Source of the DNA: Botrytis cinerea B05.10
Taxonomy: Eukaryota > Ascomycota > Leotiomycetes > Helotiales > Sclerotiniaceae
Direction of reading: 5' to 3'
NCBI RefSeq assembly: GCF_000143535.2
Contig: NC_037324.1
Span: forward strand, 1,240,001 to 1,304,000
DNA length: 64,000 nt
The notes under the pieces were generated by a model, which did not search any database, was not told where the DNA came from, and worked only from the letters and a program-made list of their open reading frames with translations. This document shows, in pieces, positions 1 through 12,200 of the stretch. The position numbers were made by a program, and so were the translations under genes. The number at the start of each line of letters is the position of its first letter. The stretch's first letter is position 1.

Positions 1-702
1 ACCGACAAATCCAACAAATCCATCGGTGTTGGTATGTTGGGCCCTGAAAACGGCATGCTTCCTTTCAGCCAGGCCGACAACCCGCTCATGTCTGTAATTG
101 GTTTCTTGGCAAGTCTTACAGACCCCAAGGTTACAGCAGCTTCAGCTGGTAAGACAGTAGACGCAATGAAGAAGAGTCTACGGGAGAAGATTGAGAAACC
201 GCAAGGATCCGAGAAGGGGAAAGAGAAGGAAGGAGTTTCGGACTCGATGGAAATCGACGATACCGAATCAACTAAACAATCGTTGAGTGAGATTGCGGCA
301 TTTCCATTGGTTGCGGTCGCCGGTCGTGCTGGCGCTTTAGCATCCCACGAAGAACGTGAAATGACTCGATTGGTATCAGCAGCCGTGAATATTACATCAA
401 TGAAGCTCGATTTGAAATTGAAACAGTTCAATGAAATGGAAGATATCCTACAAGCGGAGCGAAGAGAGTTAGAAAGAGGTCGCCAACAGCTCTTTTTGGA
501 CCGACTATCATTCAAGAAGCGTGTTAGAGATGTACAAGAAGGGTTGAAAACAGCTGCGGCAACGGGCGGGGAACAGGGAATCAAAATGGCACAGGACGTC
601 ATGCAAGGAGGGGAGAAAATGTCCTTTAATGGGGTTTCGGCTCCCGCAGGAAGCGTACAACCGTTGAGTGCGGAAGGTCAAATTAAGAGTTATGATATCT
701 AA
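1..702 (+). CDS. rsc8: SWI3/RSC8-type chromatin remodelling subunit, C-terminal part (5' partial)
   Basis: The reading frame is open from base 1, so the gene starts outside the window; 233 residues are visible before the TAA at 700-702. They contain the SWIRM-associated region of Swi3/Rsc8/Ssr proteins: a stretch beginning AAFPLVAVAGRAGALASHEE followed by a long charged coiled coil (LKLKQFNEMEDILQAERREL) that is used for dimerisation. The family is a core scaffold of the SWI/SNF and RSC ATP-dependent chromatin remodellers in the nucleus. The SWIRM and SANT domains expected upstream are not visible. A Lys/Glu-rich linker separates the first 60 residues from the coiled coil. The gene converges on the rrn5-like gene across 291 bp. 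Which of the two complexes it serves cannot be decided from this fragment. Confidence 0.85.
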   Translation, partial: TDKSNKSIGVGMLGPENGMLPFSQADNPLMSVIGFLASLTDPKVTAASAGKTVDAMKKSLREKIEKPQGSEKGKEKEGVSDSMEIDDTESTKQSLSEIAAFPLVAVAGRAGALASHEEREMTRLVSAAVNITSMKLDLKLKQFNEMEDILQAERRELERGRQQLFLDRLSFKKRVRDVQEGLKTAAATGGEQGIKMAQDVMQGGEKMSFNGVSAPAGSVQPLSAEGQIKSYDI

Positions 703-993
703 GAATGATACGAGCAAGCAGGCGGTAAGGAATGGCTTGGCTGTAGGTATTACATGGCGTAAATGGGGTTGAATATGGAATATTTACTGGTCGTTGCGTA
801 ATAAATCGCGCACATGTATGTGTTTGTACTTTGAGATTGGGGAGGTGCCTTTACACAAGAGGAGTCTCACGCTTTTACTTTTAGTATCTCTTCGCGCATG
901 CTCTTGTGTATTCTTAAGATAATGAAGTGGCACTTATATCATGATCATATCTACATTGATGTGGAAAACAATTATTATGTGAGCTTGTGCTAA

Positions 994-3114
994 TCAATCA
1001 TAATCGCTATTGTAGACAGCGTAAGACCTAGGCTTAGCAACGTCTTTTGGCTTCTTACCTAGATCGTGGCGGGGTCTCGGTTCTCTAGCATCTTCCTTGT
1101 CCGCGCTATCTATTATCTCTCCGTTCACATCATCCCATTCACTGCCGCTCTCACCCGAATACTCTTGATTCTCACCAATTCTAGTTCTCATCGCCATCCC
1201 TTCTTCTTCACGACTCTTTTTCAATTTCTCTCTCCTTCCTCTTCTCCCAATCTTTTCCCTATTTCTCAAAAACTTTTCCTCTCCAACCACGCCCATAACC
1301 TCCCATTCACTCCGAAATTCCCTTTCTCTCCACTCTTCCCCATTGTTTTCGGCGTCCACGTCCAGTTTCTTAGCAGGCTTCTCGGGCATTTCTTCGTCTT
1401 CATCTGCCTTGAAATCTGGGGGTGGATCTTGTCCCAATAGGCTCCAGATACGTTGTTCTTCGACTCTACTGACTCGGTCGTCGAAAGCAGAGATGTAGGC
1501 TTCTAGAGCATGTTCGTATTCTTCGGGTGAGAGATGGGCTTTGCGTTGAGAGCGTGACTGAGTTTGCGATTGAGAGGGAGATGGGGATCTCTGAGTAAAT
1601 GGATTATCATCGAGATGATCAGATATGGTAGAATCTTCGGAAGCATCTGATTCAATATCTGAATCGAGGTTGGAATCGGAGGAGGATGTATATACTTCTG
1701 ATAAATCACCAGCATGATCTAGGTGCGGACGACTGCGTGAACGAGACCTGCTCCTTCTTCCACTATATTCTTTGCGTAGTTCTGTTTCCACTTCTGGGTA
1801 TGTCATTATAGAACCACCCGGTTCATCTTCGTGGGAAATAGAGAGATTATTTCTCGTGGCACATGTTACCCAGAATTCATTACTGTTGGCGTCCATTTTC
1901 AGAATCTTAGTAGCAGCTTCCACGTCGTTGATGCTGATATCCGCTGCTTTAGTTTTGTTCGAGTCCATGGCTCTTATTCTTGACATTGTGCAAAAGAGAA
2001 CGGTTGAAATGAGACGTTTCGTGATACTGACTGTTAATGAATGAAAGTCGTCAAAAGCAGTTGCGCGGATAGCGGGAGTTTCTCCATGTTCCCCTATCTG
2101 CCTCCAGTTATCCTCCCATCTGGACTCGGAGGGGTTCATAAACACTCTCTCGGAAAGTGCAAGCCAATTCTTGAGGTTTAAAAGGCGGACTGCTGGTAAC
2201 AAATTTTGAATATCTTCATCACCTTGGGTCCTGGTCACACCGCGTTTCTGTTCTAGAGATTTGCTCACTTTTTCGGTTAAGAGCCAATAATTCCCCCATT
2301 TAACCTCCTCGACATCTTCCTCATATTTCTCTTGTCGTAGGGCAAGACCATCTGCTGCTCGCTCCATAATTTCACAGCATTCTGAAGTAAATTCCGCGGC
2401 AGCTGGATATTCTGTCATATTCAGTAGCCGCGTATCTTCGATTTTCCTTTCTATTAATCCTTGGTGCAGTAGTTGCATGTATTCCTGCACCTCAACTTCC
2501 GACTTGGTCCCTATGCGTGTAGCAATAGCTCTTACATTGTCTCTCCCCAGTCTTGACAACCCAGTAAAAAACAGATCTTTCTCTTCGGGTGACCATATGG
2601 AACAGCCAATTTGACTGCCTTCCAATGGGGTATTATCCTCAAGGATCGACTTCGCTCCTACATCGTAAATCTCATTGTTCAGGAGATTGCGATAATCCTT
2701 GCTATAAAATCCTTTGACACGCTTTGCCCTCGCCGGATTTCCGTTCGTTCTTTGCTTTAACTTTCTCTTCTTGGATGTCGGACGGTAGGCTCCTCTTGCT
2801 GGGATAGGAATATCTTCCACTTTTGGAGGTACAAACGTAGCTGCCCATTCAAGAGCATCTGCAATTATCCATTCATCCGTGTATTGGTTTTTTGGATTTG
2901 GATTTGCTAGAGAGGTTGAATAAGAATCGCTCTCTCCTTCTGAATGTACATCGCCTCCATCATTATTTCCATGGTTTTGAGAAGCGCCTGCACGCGCTCT
3001 CTCATCATGTGATATTTGCCCAAAATCGCTGTCAGAAGCCTCATACGCTGACCCTGAATCTGGTTCAGGAATATCAAATGGGCCTTCGAAGGGATCAGAA
3101 TCGTTGAGATCCAT
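994..3114 (-). CDS. rrn5: SANT-domain RNA polymerase I initiation factor, Rrn5-like
   Basis: Single-exon gene encoding 706 aa. The acidic, Ser-rich N-terminus (to about residue 75) is followed by a basic patch (about 113-145) and a SANT/Myb-like domain at about 172-222 (CSIWSPEEKDLFFTGLSRLG, then an IATRIGTKSE helix). This arrangement fits the Rrn5 subunit of the upstream activating factor that loads RNA polymerase I on the rDNA promoter; S. pombe and filamentous fungi have long Rrn5 homologues of this type. An Arg-Ser repeat (RRSRSRSRSR) near residue 450 and a strongly charged C-terminus look disordered. The start ATG at 3112-3114 is the first in frame. The gene is divergent from irc3. The name rests on remembered similarity around the SANT domain; another SANT nuclear factor is possible. 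Confidence 0.7.
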   Translation of the reverse strand: MDLNDSDPFEGPFDIPEPDSGSAYEASDSDFGQISHDERARAGASQNHGNNDGGDVHSEGESDSYSTSLANPNPKNQYTDEWIIADALEWAATFVPPKVEDIPIPARGAYRPTSKKRKLKQRTNGNPARAKRVKGFYSKDYRNLLNNEIYDVGAKSILEDNTPLEGSQIGCSIWSPEEKDLFFTGLSRLGRDNVRAIATRIGTKSEVEVQEYMQLLHQGLIERKIEDTRLLNMTEYPAAAEFTSECCEIMERAADGLALRQEKYEEDVEEVKWGNYWLLTEKVSKSLEQKRGVTRTQGDEDIQNLLPAVRLLNLKNWLALSERVFMNPSESRWEDNWRQIGEHGETPAIRATAFDDFHSLTVSITKRLISTVLFCTMSRIRAMDSNKTKAADISINDVEAATKILKMDANSNEFWVTCATRNNLSISHEDEPGGSIMTYPEVETELRKEYSGRRSRSRSRSRPHLDHAGDLSEVYTSSSDSNLDSDIESDASEDSTISDHLDDNPFTQRSPSPSQSQTQSRSQRKAHLSPEEYEHALEAYISAFDDRVSRVEEQRIWSLLGQDPPPDFKADEDEEMPEKPAKKLDVDAENNGEEWREREFRSEWEVMGVVGEEKFLRNREKIGRRGRREKLKKSREEEGMAMRTRIGENQEYSGESGSEWDDVNGEIIDSADKEDAREPRPRHDLGKKPKDVAKPRSYAVYNSDYD

Positions 3115-3475
3115 GTAGGCGAGCTAACGGTCTTTAAAGCGTATTGATCGATAAATGTGTTGTGCTCTTCTCGTCCACATAGTTTGCGATAAGACGGACG
3201 TGATGTGGATCGAACGTAAGCTTTCTAAAGAGCTAAATTTTGTTTTCTTTTACGAAAAAAAGCAAAATTTGAAGTGAATTATGAGAGAACCTTGAAAAAT
3301 TAGCACGGGTGTAATGTGGTCCTGTCTAAGCTGAACAAGGGGGGCATGGACCTTAATACTTCCCATTGTATTTTTGAATGCGGTGGACTTGATACAGGGA
3401 TGCAATGATGCGCGTCTATCGCGCTTAACCGTGATCAATCCTGACGACGATTTGTTGCCACATTTTTATATCATC
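3115..3475. promoter_or_regulatory. shared divergent intergenic region rrn5 / irc3
   Basis: These 361 bp separate the two start codons of the divergent rrn5-like and irc3 genes and must carry both promoters. An A/T-rich patch lies at about 3235-3275. I see no convincing TATA box or named operator. Confidence 0.5.
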
Positions 3476-5538
3476 ATGCCTTCTACTTCAAGAGGGTTGA
3501 TGGGGCTATTTTCAAGGCCATGGCGACCAGCAAAGGCACAAAGCTTCATCAGAAGTTATGCACGAGCTTCCACGCTCCCTAGAGTGCAACAAGCGCCTGT
3601 GGCCAGTCCTCGCCAAACCATTGTTTTGAGGGACTACCAGGAGGAATGTATTCAGGCCGTAATTTCTCATCTGGATCAAGGCCACAAACGAATGGGCGTG
3701 TCTTTAGCTACTGGAAGTGGGAAGACTGTAAGTACTTTGTTAGACGAGGATCGCCATTTTCCTATTCTCATCATATTTGGCAGGTAATCTTCACACAGCT
3801 GATTGATCGAGTCCAACCGCATACTGAAAGCGCAACCCAAACACTGATCTTAGCTCACCGACAAGAACTGGTTGAGCAAGCAGCTCGTCACTGTGCAAAT
3901 GCTTACCCAAACAAACGAATTGAAATAGAGATGGGTAAAATGCATGCTAGTGGATATGCAGACATTACTGTGGCAAGTATTCAAAGTATTGGATCTCGTG
4001 ACCGGATCGAGAAGTTCGATCCGACTCGTTTCAAATTGATACTAGTTGACGAGGCACATCATATTGTTGCACCACAATACTTGAAAGTCTTGGCTCATTT
4101 TGGACTCTCCGAAAAGCGAGAAAACTCCCCGGCTCTTGTTGGCGTCTCGGCGACTTTGTCTCGTACTGATGGGTTGAAGCTGGGTGCTGCTCTTGATCAG
4201 ATAGTCTATCACAAAGATTACGTTGATATGATTGAAGACAAATGGCTATCTGGGGTTATCTTCACCACCGTACAGTCGAAAGCTGATATTTCTTCCGTGA
4301 AGAAGGGCCCGAATGGAGACTTTCAGACTGGAGAACTATCGCAGGTTGTCAACACTGACCAAATCAATGAGCTTACCGTGCGTACTTGGTTTGCAAAGGC
4401 TAAAGGAAGGAAATCTACAATAGTCTTCTGTGTCGATCTCGCTCATGTGGGAGGACTGACTAACAAATTTCGCGAGTACGGAATTGATTCACAGTTCGTA
4501 ACTGGGGATACTCCAAAGATCGAGCGTAGTGCCAGACTCGATGCTTTCCGAAATGGAGAATTCCCAGTGCTGATTAATTGCGGAGTCTTCACTGAAGGGA
4601 CTGATATTCCCAATATTGACTGCGTGTTACTGGCAAGGCCTACCAAATCGCGTAATTTGCTCATTCAAATGATTGGCCGAGGTATGCGATTACATCCCGG
4701 AAAGGAGAATTGTCATATCATTGATATGGTTGCCACCCTCTCGACTGGTATCGTAACGACGCCAACTCTTTTCGGTCTCGATCCTTCCGAACTCGTTGAC
4801 GAAGCGAACCCAGATGATTTAAAATCTCTCAAGGAACGAAAGGAAGAGGAGGAAGAGAGGAAGAGAAAAGCCGAGGACATGGAAGCTAAAGCCTCTCCAA
4901 CGTCCGCCGGTTCCAACATCAGGACCGTGAGCTTCACCGATTATGATTCTGTATATGACCTTATCGAAGACACCTCCGTAGAGAGACATATCAGAGCTAT
5001 CTCCTCATTTGCATGGGTATGCGTTGGCTCAGACAAATATGTGCTGAGTACTACAAATGGAACTTACCTAAAAATTGAAAAAGAATCCGAGGAGTCGAAA
5101 GAGAAATTCACTGTCACCGAGACTATTGCCATGGCTAGTCTAAGGGTCTCCAAATCGAAATCACCATTCGCAAAGCCCCGCCAACTTGTCGCTACAGAAA
5201 CCTTGTTGGATGCCGTTCACGCAGCTGACACTTTGGCGGCCAAGAAATATCCTCTTCAGGTTATTGCTAAAAAGGCTTACTGGAGAAATGGTCCGGCTAC
5301 AGAGGGGCAATTGATGTTCCTCAATAAGTTCCGACCACAGGATGATCAATTGACCTCCGCAGATCTTAAAAAGGGCAAGGCGGGAGATATGATAACCAAA
5401 CTCAAGCATGGTGCGAAAGGAAGATTCTCGAGTTTAGAGGCGGAAAAAAGGCGAGCGGGCAGATCACGGTTAAAATTAGAGCAAGACGCTGTTATAGCAA
5501 AGAGGGAAGCAGTCAGTGTTGGACCTCTTCTGGGTTGA
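3476..5538 (+). CDS. irc3: mitochondrial SF2 DEAD/DEAH-box helicase Irc3
   Basis: Two exons, 3476-3727 and 3784-5538, joined across a 56-nt GTAAGT...CAG intron, give 668 aa. The first ~40 residues are Arg/Ser/Ala-rich without acidic residues, typical of a mitochondrial presequence. Walker A is ATGSGKT at 78-84, split from the rest exactly by the intron. Motif II is DEAH at 173-176 and motif III is SAT within [11 protein letters not shown]; the helicase C domain carries [12 protein letters not shown] and [13 protein letters not shown] (motif VI). The family (yeast Irc3) is a mitochondrial branched-DNA helicase needed for mtDNA maintenance. A Glu/Lys/Arg-rich linker follows the helicase core, and the C-terminal third matches the extra domain of fungal Irc3. 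ATG 3476 is chosen because it opens the presequence. Confidence 0.9.
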
Positions 5539-6499
5539 GCAGTCAACAGTGGGTTCGTATAATATCCTTGTTGCTCCGTAATTGAGTAATCATATCTGTC
5601 AATTACTTGGTAGTTGATAATTATGTCTAGGTATGTTTAGTGGATTTGAGTGCTTGGTCTTTCATCATGTTTTCTCATCATCATACCTTCTACTTTTCTG
5701 GTTCTGCAGAGCTCTTTCTCTCAATTCAAATATGAAACCTTCGTGTGTCCTTTCCCCAATCCGCAAACCCATTCAGCATTGATGCTCTAATATTGTTCTC
5801 CTCTAGGTAAACATATATATTGTTTTGATCTGATGTGTTTATGTTTTATTCACCTCTATACATTCATTTGTACGATCTTATTACTGTTAGTGTCGTTTAT
5901 ATTCCACATATGAGAGCCTATGTGACTAGCACCTACCGACTACAGTATCCTCTTAGCTACAGTATCCTTTTGGACCTCTGCAACTGTAACTTATCATGGT
6001 AAAGTATATAAATTATTCAACTCATTTTGACTACTCCTTTCGGAATGATGAACCAACAACTTCTCAGGCAGTTATCCGAACTGTTCTATTTTCCATCATT
6101 CTATTTCAGCAACCAACGACTTTTTCAGGAAACATCTACCCAGCTTGCTCATGGTAGATTCCAGAAACGTCTTATTCCTACATTAATCGGGCAACTGCAT
6201 ATCAGCTATCAAGGAGGCTTTATTCTTTGATTGCTGGCTTTTGATTTCCTGATTTATCTTAGACTAAAATTTCAAGGAAGTTTCTTTCCATGGACCAGAA
6301 TGACAAATTAGCCTTGCACCAAACTTTCCCACACACCAAGAAACAAAATCAACTTACATCTTTTCATCGGGTCTCCCTTTTGTATCAATAATTCTTGACA
6401 CAATTCCTCCCCAACGGTCACAATAGAGGAGAGGACAACATCTCACTTTGCTTCCAATTTGTATTGTTCCACTTGGTCTTCCTGTAGACCCATCTCAAC
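5539..6499. other. intergenic, no gene seen
   Basis: 961 bp between irc3 and the unrecognised gene at 6500. It is A/T-rich with short near-repeats (two copies of ACAGTATCC at about 5942-5970). The only open frame (6027-6230) is short and has no coding features. It presumably holds the irc3 3' UTR and the promoter/5' UTR of the next gene. Confidence 0.5.
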
Positions 6500-8322
6500 A
6501 TGGACGACTCGAGAAATATGTCTCATCGTGGTTCACCTGACCCCAACAAGGAAACCAAACCAACTTCTTTTCTCAAGAACTACAAACGTTCACATAAAGA
6601 CGCCTCTCTAGATTCCCAAGCCGTAGCCTCCACCAGTCAAAACTCGGGAGGTTTTCAGTACCCAGCCCCGCGACCTCGACATGATTCAAAACATGATTTG
6701 AATGAAATCGCATCATGCAACCAGCCCGACCCAAAACCTGATGCAGCCGTACCTCTTTCGCATGCGCAGAAAACTGTGCCAGCCGTCATCAAGAATCTTG
6801 CGGGTGAAGTGATAGCAAAATATACCTACAATGAGTACAGGCCTACAAATCCGATAGTCGTCACCGGCTTTTCTTGTCAACGTGCACCCGAGAATATCGA
6901 ACTTCCTCCTTCAAGGCCAAATGAACCAGTAGAGCCGTGGAAAATCTTTCCCCCACCAGCGAATTCTGCTTTTACCGGCATCGAAAAGGTCGATAAGTAC
7001 GATCCACAACAATATGACACTTTCGATGTGGCTCTTGATGGAGCTGAGCTTGTCATTAAAAATACACCATCTCCTAAAAAGCTTGTACCCGATGTAACTA
7101 AGCGTGCTAGAAAACTATCGATTGGTGAAATGGTGGCCACTGGAATAGATTTTACACAAAAGTCTGGGGTACAACATGATCCTTCATGTGTTGGTGAAAT
7201 CTACCCTGTGTAAGTTTATCAATCTCCTCTCCTCTTTTACCCTTTTGCTTTGACAATTAAATCTCAACTGCCCTGGTGTGTTTCCTATTAAATTTTCACC
7301 TCAAGTGCATAGTGGTATATGATTGCTAACATTTGAGTGCTTACAGAGAGGAGCAAAAGGCCGACTTTGTCAGAAATTTAAACGAAGGAGCACCTATCGA
7401 ATACTGCAAAAAATGTAAGCAGAGTCACATCCCGCCTGGACCTCCAATCACACTCGCAGATCGGGATACATGTGGTGCATACCTACCGGACTGGTTTCCA
7501 TCGGAGGGAATCCATAGGCCCTGGGCTAATTTCAGGAGCATGATGAATGATTGGATTATCGGGAGAGAAATCGAGCTAGGCTATGATGATCACAAAGAGA
7601 GAGACCCCGAGCGTAATCTGTGGAACCTAGAATTTCACTCTGACCACGAATCATGGAAACAAACTGGGCGAACTAAGGGAAAGGGGGGCTGGTGGAAATG
7701 TAGGAGTGGACCAAATGCCACCCCGGCTGAAAGATCTTGTCGAGTCTGTACCTCCAGAGAAGCAAAACGTAGAGAACAGGAAGTGAAGAGCTATAGACTC
7801 AAGCCTACTGCGACGCAGAGCAGAGCAAATATTGAGAACTGGATTACAGAGAGAATCAAGGCAGTCGGGCTTGAAGATAAGAAAGCTGCTCTTGCCATGT
7901 GGCGCGCAAATGGCATTCCAAAACACTATGGGCCAGCAGTTTCGAGAAACGGAATGTATCCCGTTACCGAGGGAGGACGCCCAATTGTCGATGGAACAAG
8001 CCCAGTTACAGGTGTATCATCATTGGGACCACGAAAATTTCTCCCTCCTGAGCAAATGTTCTCGGAAAGATTGTTCCGAGGCAGTGGTCTGCAATCCGCA
8101 GGTTCTCAGAGCGTCGATGAAAGTCTTGGAGTCGAGGGTTCAACGGGGGATACGAATTCCCCTCTTTCTTCTAATACTTCCCCTTTGCCTGGTCAATCTG
8201 GTGTTCCCAAAATTACCGTGTCGGATAGTGGGTTGGGTTCATCTGCTTCTTCGCAAGAGCCTCCTTCTGATGCAGCTTCATCTGCGCTGCCTACTACAGT
8301 TAGAGCTAATACAAGTGCTTAA
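6500..8322 (+). CDS. unrecognised protein with two CxxC pairs
   Basis: Two exons, 6500-7209 and 7347-8322 (intron with GTAAGT donor and TTACAG acceptor), give 561 aa. I do not recognise the family. The first ~85 residues are polar and Ser/Pro-rich. Residues ~90-235 are more ordered and contain a KYTYNEYRPTNPIVVTGF segment. The second exon is the conserved-looking part: YCKKC (C257/C260), then Trp-rich sequence including FHSDHESW, WWKC (C355) and SCRVC (C368/C371). The two CxxC pairs could make a zinc ribbon with a long insert. The following region (~372-430) is basic and helical (EAKRREQEVKSYRLKPT), and the last ~110 residues are Ser/Pro/Gly-rich. There is no signal peptide or membrane segment. 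A nuclear or nucleic-acid role is only a guess. Confidence 0.75.
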
Positions 8323-9228
8323 AGTCTAATTTTGGGGGTCTTGGTATAGATTGTTTTGATGGAGCACTTACGGAGTACTTGTGGAGTACATAGCAGATCA
8401 CGGTTGCGTTTCTTACGGATATCGGAGTCTAGGCGTTCTATCACATATGACGGCAGTGGACGGGCATGCAATTTTCAGCACAAAAGTACAACTTCTGCTC
8501 ATTAATCTCTTTCTTATAAAAGCATCAGCGATGGGTGATATGGGTGTTAGGATCAAGTTTTCTTTTTGGGCGAACTCATCAACTTGACACATCTATTATA
8601 TGGGATCCTGAAACTCGGCGAAAATTCATTGGGCTTTGGGTCGGGTATTGCGAGGCTGGGAAAATTATCGAGTTCTCTATTTGGTGTCGGGGAGTTTCTT
8701 TTTTCTTCTCGATATACCCCAGGAAGATTGAATAGTGGTTCATATGGCATTGGTAGTACAGCTGTAGAAACAAGTAGAGGTCTGCATTAGTTTATATGGT
8801 CATAGCGATAGCTTCTCGATACAGAAATGTGAATATATATAAAATTGGACTATGAGGGGTTGAATATTTTTTGCAATTTTCGGGGGGAATGGTTTAGTAT
8901 CGAAGCAAGTCTGGGTTTTGTATGTTTGAAAGAGGCGATTGTGTGGATTTGTTGTCTTTGTATGGTAATGATGGGGTGTTTTGGTGGTGGGTTTCTGGAT
9001 CGATATTCACATGTATACACATACGTATCACATTGACGATATGATACGTTCGTTTCGTCGCATTGGCTGTTATTGTTCTGTCTCAGAGCGATGGGATAGG
9101 AGGAATTAGTCTGGATGGATGGGTGGGTGTTTGGGCTTGCATATATGTGTTTGTGGGTGTTCACTTCCTTTCTCGAGTTTCGAGTTTCTGGATGGGGAGG
9201 TATGATGGCTCGCTTAGTGGATGGTTAA

Positions 9229-9249
9229 GGGGGGGGGGGGGGGGGGGGG
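9229..9249 (+). repeat. 21-nt G homopolymer
   Basis: An uninterrupted run of 21 G, followed by TTGTTGATATTGATATTGAT-type short direct repeats to about 9290. Such runs can form G-quadruplexes and are prone to sequencing error, so the length is uncertain. Confidence 0.9.
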
Positions 9250-12200
9250 TTGTTGATATTGATATTGATATTGTTGATGCTGTTGATGGTAGTGGGTATA
9301 TGGGATGGGATGGTTGATTTATTTAGTTGAAGGTGGAGGTGAAGTATAGAAAGGAGAATGTATACATACCAATTACCTATAGCCTATATATGAGTAATGA
9401 GATCTCAAATTTGTGTACTATAAATTGTTATTACTCTTCGAGGTTTATTCGTTACTCATCACTCATCACTCATTCTCAATTGGTTGAAAGATGAGTTTTA
9501 GGATCGATTCGACTATTACCTATTGTATGAGAAGGTTTGAATGTAATTTGATGGTAGGATTGGAATTTGTGGTTTGGGTTGGAACTGCAAATTGGAATTG
9601 AAGATTTGATACTTGATCCGAGAGTGTTGTGTTGTGTTATGTTGGGTTTCTATGTATAAGAATAGTATAAATATACGAGTATGTCGATAGATACATGGAT
9701 ATATAATAATATTGGAGATACGGATTGAGTATTATCTTACTGAGGTATTTATCTATCTATCGATTGATTTCAATTTTCAAGAATCAAGAATCAAGATGTG
9801 GTATAGTATATGTTGGATTATGATATATGTATGATAGAGTATACATGTGTTCTTGCATTTTACATGTGCGTATGTACACATATCTTTCATATATATATAT
9901 CCATTTCACACAGAAGAGAGAAAGAGAGGAGAGGAGAGGAGAGGAGATTGTACAAGGATATGTGTAAACATGAATGAAACATCTCTCTGATATTGCTATA
10001 GACTTTATCGGGGATGTATTTAGGAACTTTGAATGTTGATAGACAGACTCGGTAGTGAGAGGGGTTTGATTTATGAATATGAATATAGATATAAATATAA
10101 ATATTTATACATCTGTTTATGTATTTGTTCGTTTATTTACTCACCCATCTATCCATCTATTTACTTATCCATCTACTTATTTATCTATTCATCTATCCAT
10201 CTATATACACAATCTCTCTCTAATCAATCCTACAAAATCCCCAAGCAAGAAGATTAATAATACTACATAGACCTTCTTCCACCTTTGAATAGTAATTAGA
10301 CAGTAGAAGAATATAAAGAGTTATCTACGAGTATATACGATCAATGAGATCACCTAGAGAATCCGATCTCATATCCATAACCGAGTTATATCATGCTATT
10401 CCTCGGTATATAATCACCAACCCATCGAAATATGAATTTGACAGTCTCCTTACGATTTGAAGGTTGGGGATATTACGCTATGTGTTTGTAGAACCCGGAT
10501 ATTAATTAGAAAAGTACTCTGGATAATCAAATATTTATATGTATAAGCGGGAAACACGCCTCGCCTATCTAGTTTCGTGTTCTTCTACTTTGTAATTCGA
10601 GGGTTGGGATGATGCATACTAGATACACATGCATATAAAGCATGCTAATACTATTACTATTTTGTGTATATGATAGCTTTATTGCTATTTGAAACCCCAA
10701 GAATTCAGTATCGACAGAATTCTTCTCAGTTTTCTCATGATCCAATGTTACTACTCGAATCATGAATATATATTCCTTATCCTGATTTTTTAACATATCA
10801 TATATATTCCCTAGATATAGAACGCACACACAGGAAAAGATATTCACTTGAAATCCTTTTGGTTCCTATTTCGCGCTCTCGCCATCCATCCTGACTTTAT
10901 CTCCCAAAAGAATTGGGTAGTGCTCAGCGTAACATGGAACATAAGGAAATCAACCGAGAGCTCTCCGATCAGCTAGAGCTCCAGTAAAATCACATGATGA
11001 ACGATATAATCATATAAAGCAGCTAGAATAGAAGCTGAGCTCGCATCCATAGAAGCTTGTGATTGACTGAGTACGGGCCTCATCAAACCATGCATTGGAG
11101 TAATACTAGCCGAAAGTATCTGATGAGGTTATGGCGGGAATTGTGGTAGACAACCTTGGAGTAGATAGATTCGGTTTGCGCAGTTTTGTGATTACGACTT
11201 GGAAATGGGAACACATACATCTTGAACTTTACTCACACAGTACAGATAAGAGCTGGACACCTAATTGCTCTCATCAATGGTATATGTTAACATTATTGAC
11301 CTGAACTGTGATAATATGGATTTGAAAATACGGTTTGTCTGGATGGGCCCAGGTACGTGGAGTAAATTCCCAGTGAGGAGGGAGGAGATGGTTGAGAATT
11401 GCTAGCCCCAAAGGTTACTTTGGTAACATCAATTCGGTGAACGCAGAGGACCATTCTTTTTGTCCTACCTATAATGAGGCCAAATAGAATTTGTGCAGAT
11501 CCTCCGGAAGCTTGGCGATATAATCTTTGGAGGAGGCCGGGACCGAATAGATCGTTTGAATCACATTTGCTCCGTGGTGTTGCTTGCGCACTGATGATAA
11601 TTTGGTGCTTGGATTATCCAAAGACGCTAGAGATGGGTATTGTAGTTTCCTCATTCGTAGTGGCCCATGGAGGAGAGAGCCTTTCTGTATAGACGGTTGG
11701 GAGAAGAAAGATATGTCGAAGCTACCATGTGGTGCGGATTTCGGTATGAAGCCATGGCATTGATCTGGGATAATGGAGGTTGGACGTCAACGGTCCAAAT
11801 GGCATTTAACAAGTATATCTTCTTCTTCTTCTCGGAGCCATCTCAGAAAGACGAAGGGAGTTCAAACTTGGTCAATAGAGCTACGTGCGAAGTGTGAAGT
11901 ATAAAAGTAGATTTTTGGCCACATCAAAGGGTAGTCCATTGTGGGACCGAGATCAGTCCGATCAAGCCAATCACCGATATCTAATCGCGCCCCATCGGAG
12001 TTTGAGTTTTCGATACCGGAAATCATGGAGAAATTAAAATGCTGTGTTTCTGAGTTGCGGAGATGCTTCAGTTCAGGTGGTCCAGACTTTTAGGATCTAT
12101 ACACGGTGTTTTAGGAAGGTAGGTATCTACCAGCAGACGAAGATGGTGCATCTCCGTATTGCATCGTTTTGTAGTTGATTGAGATACTTATTACGACGCG

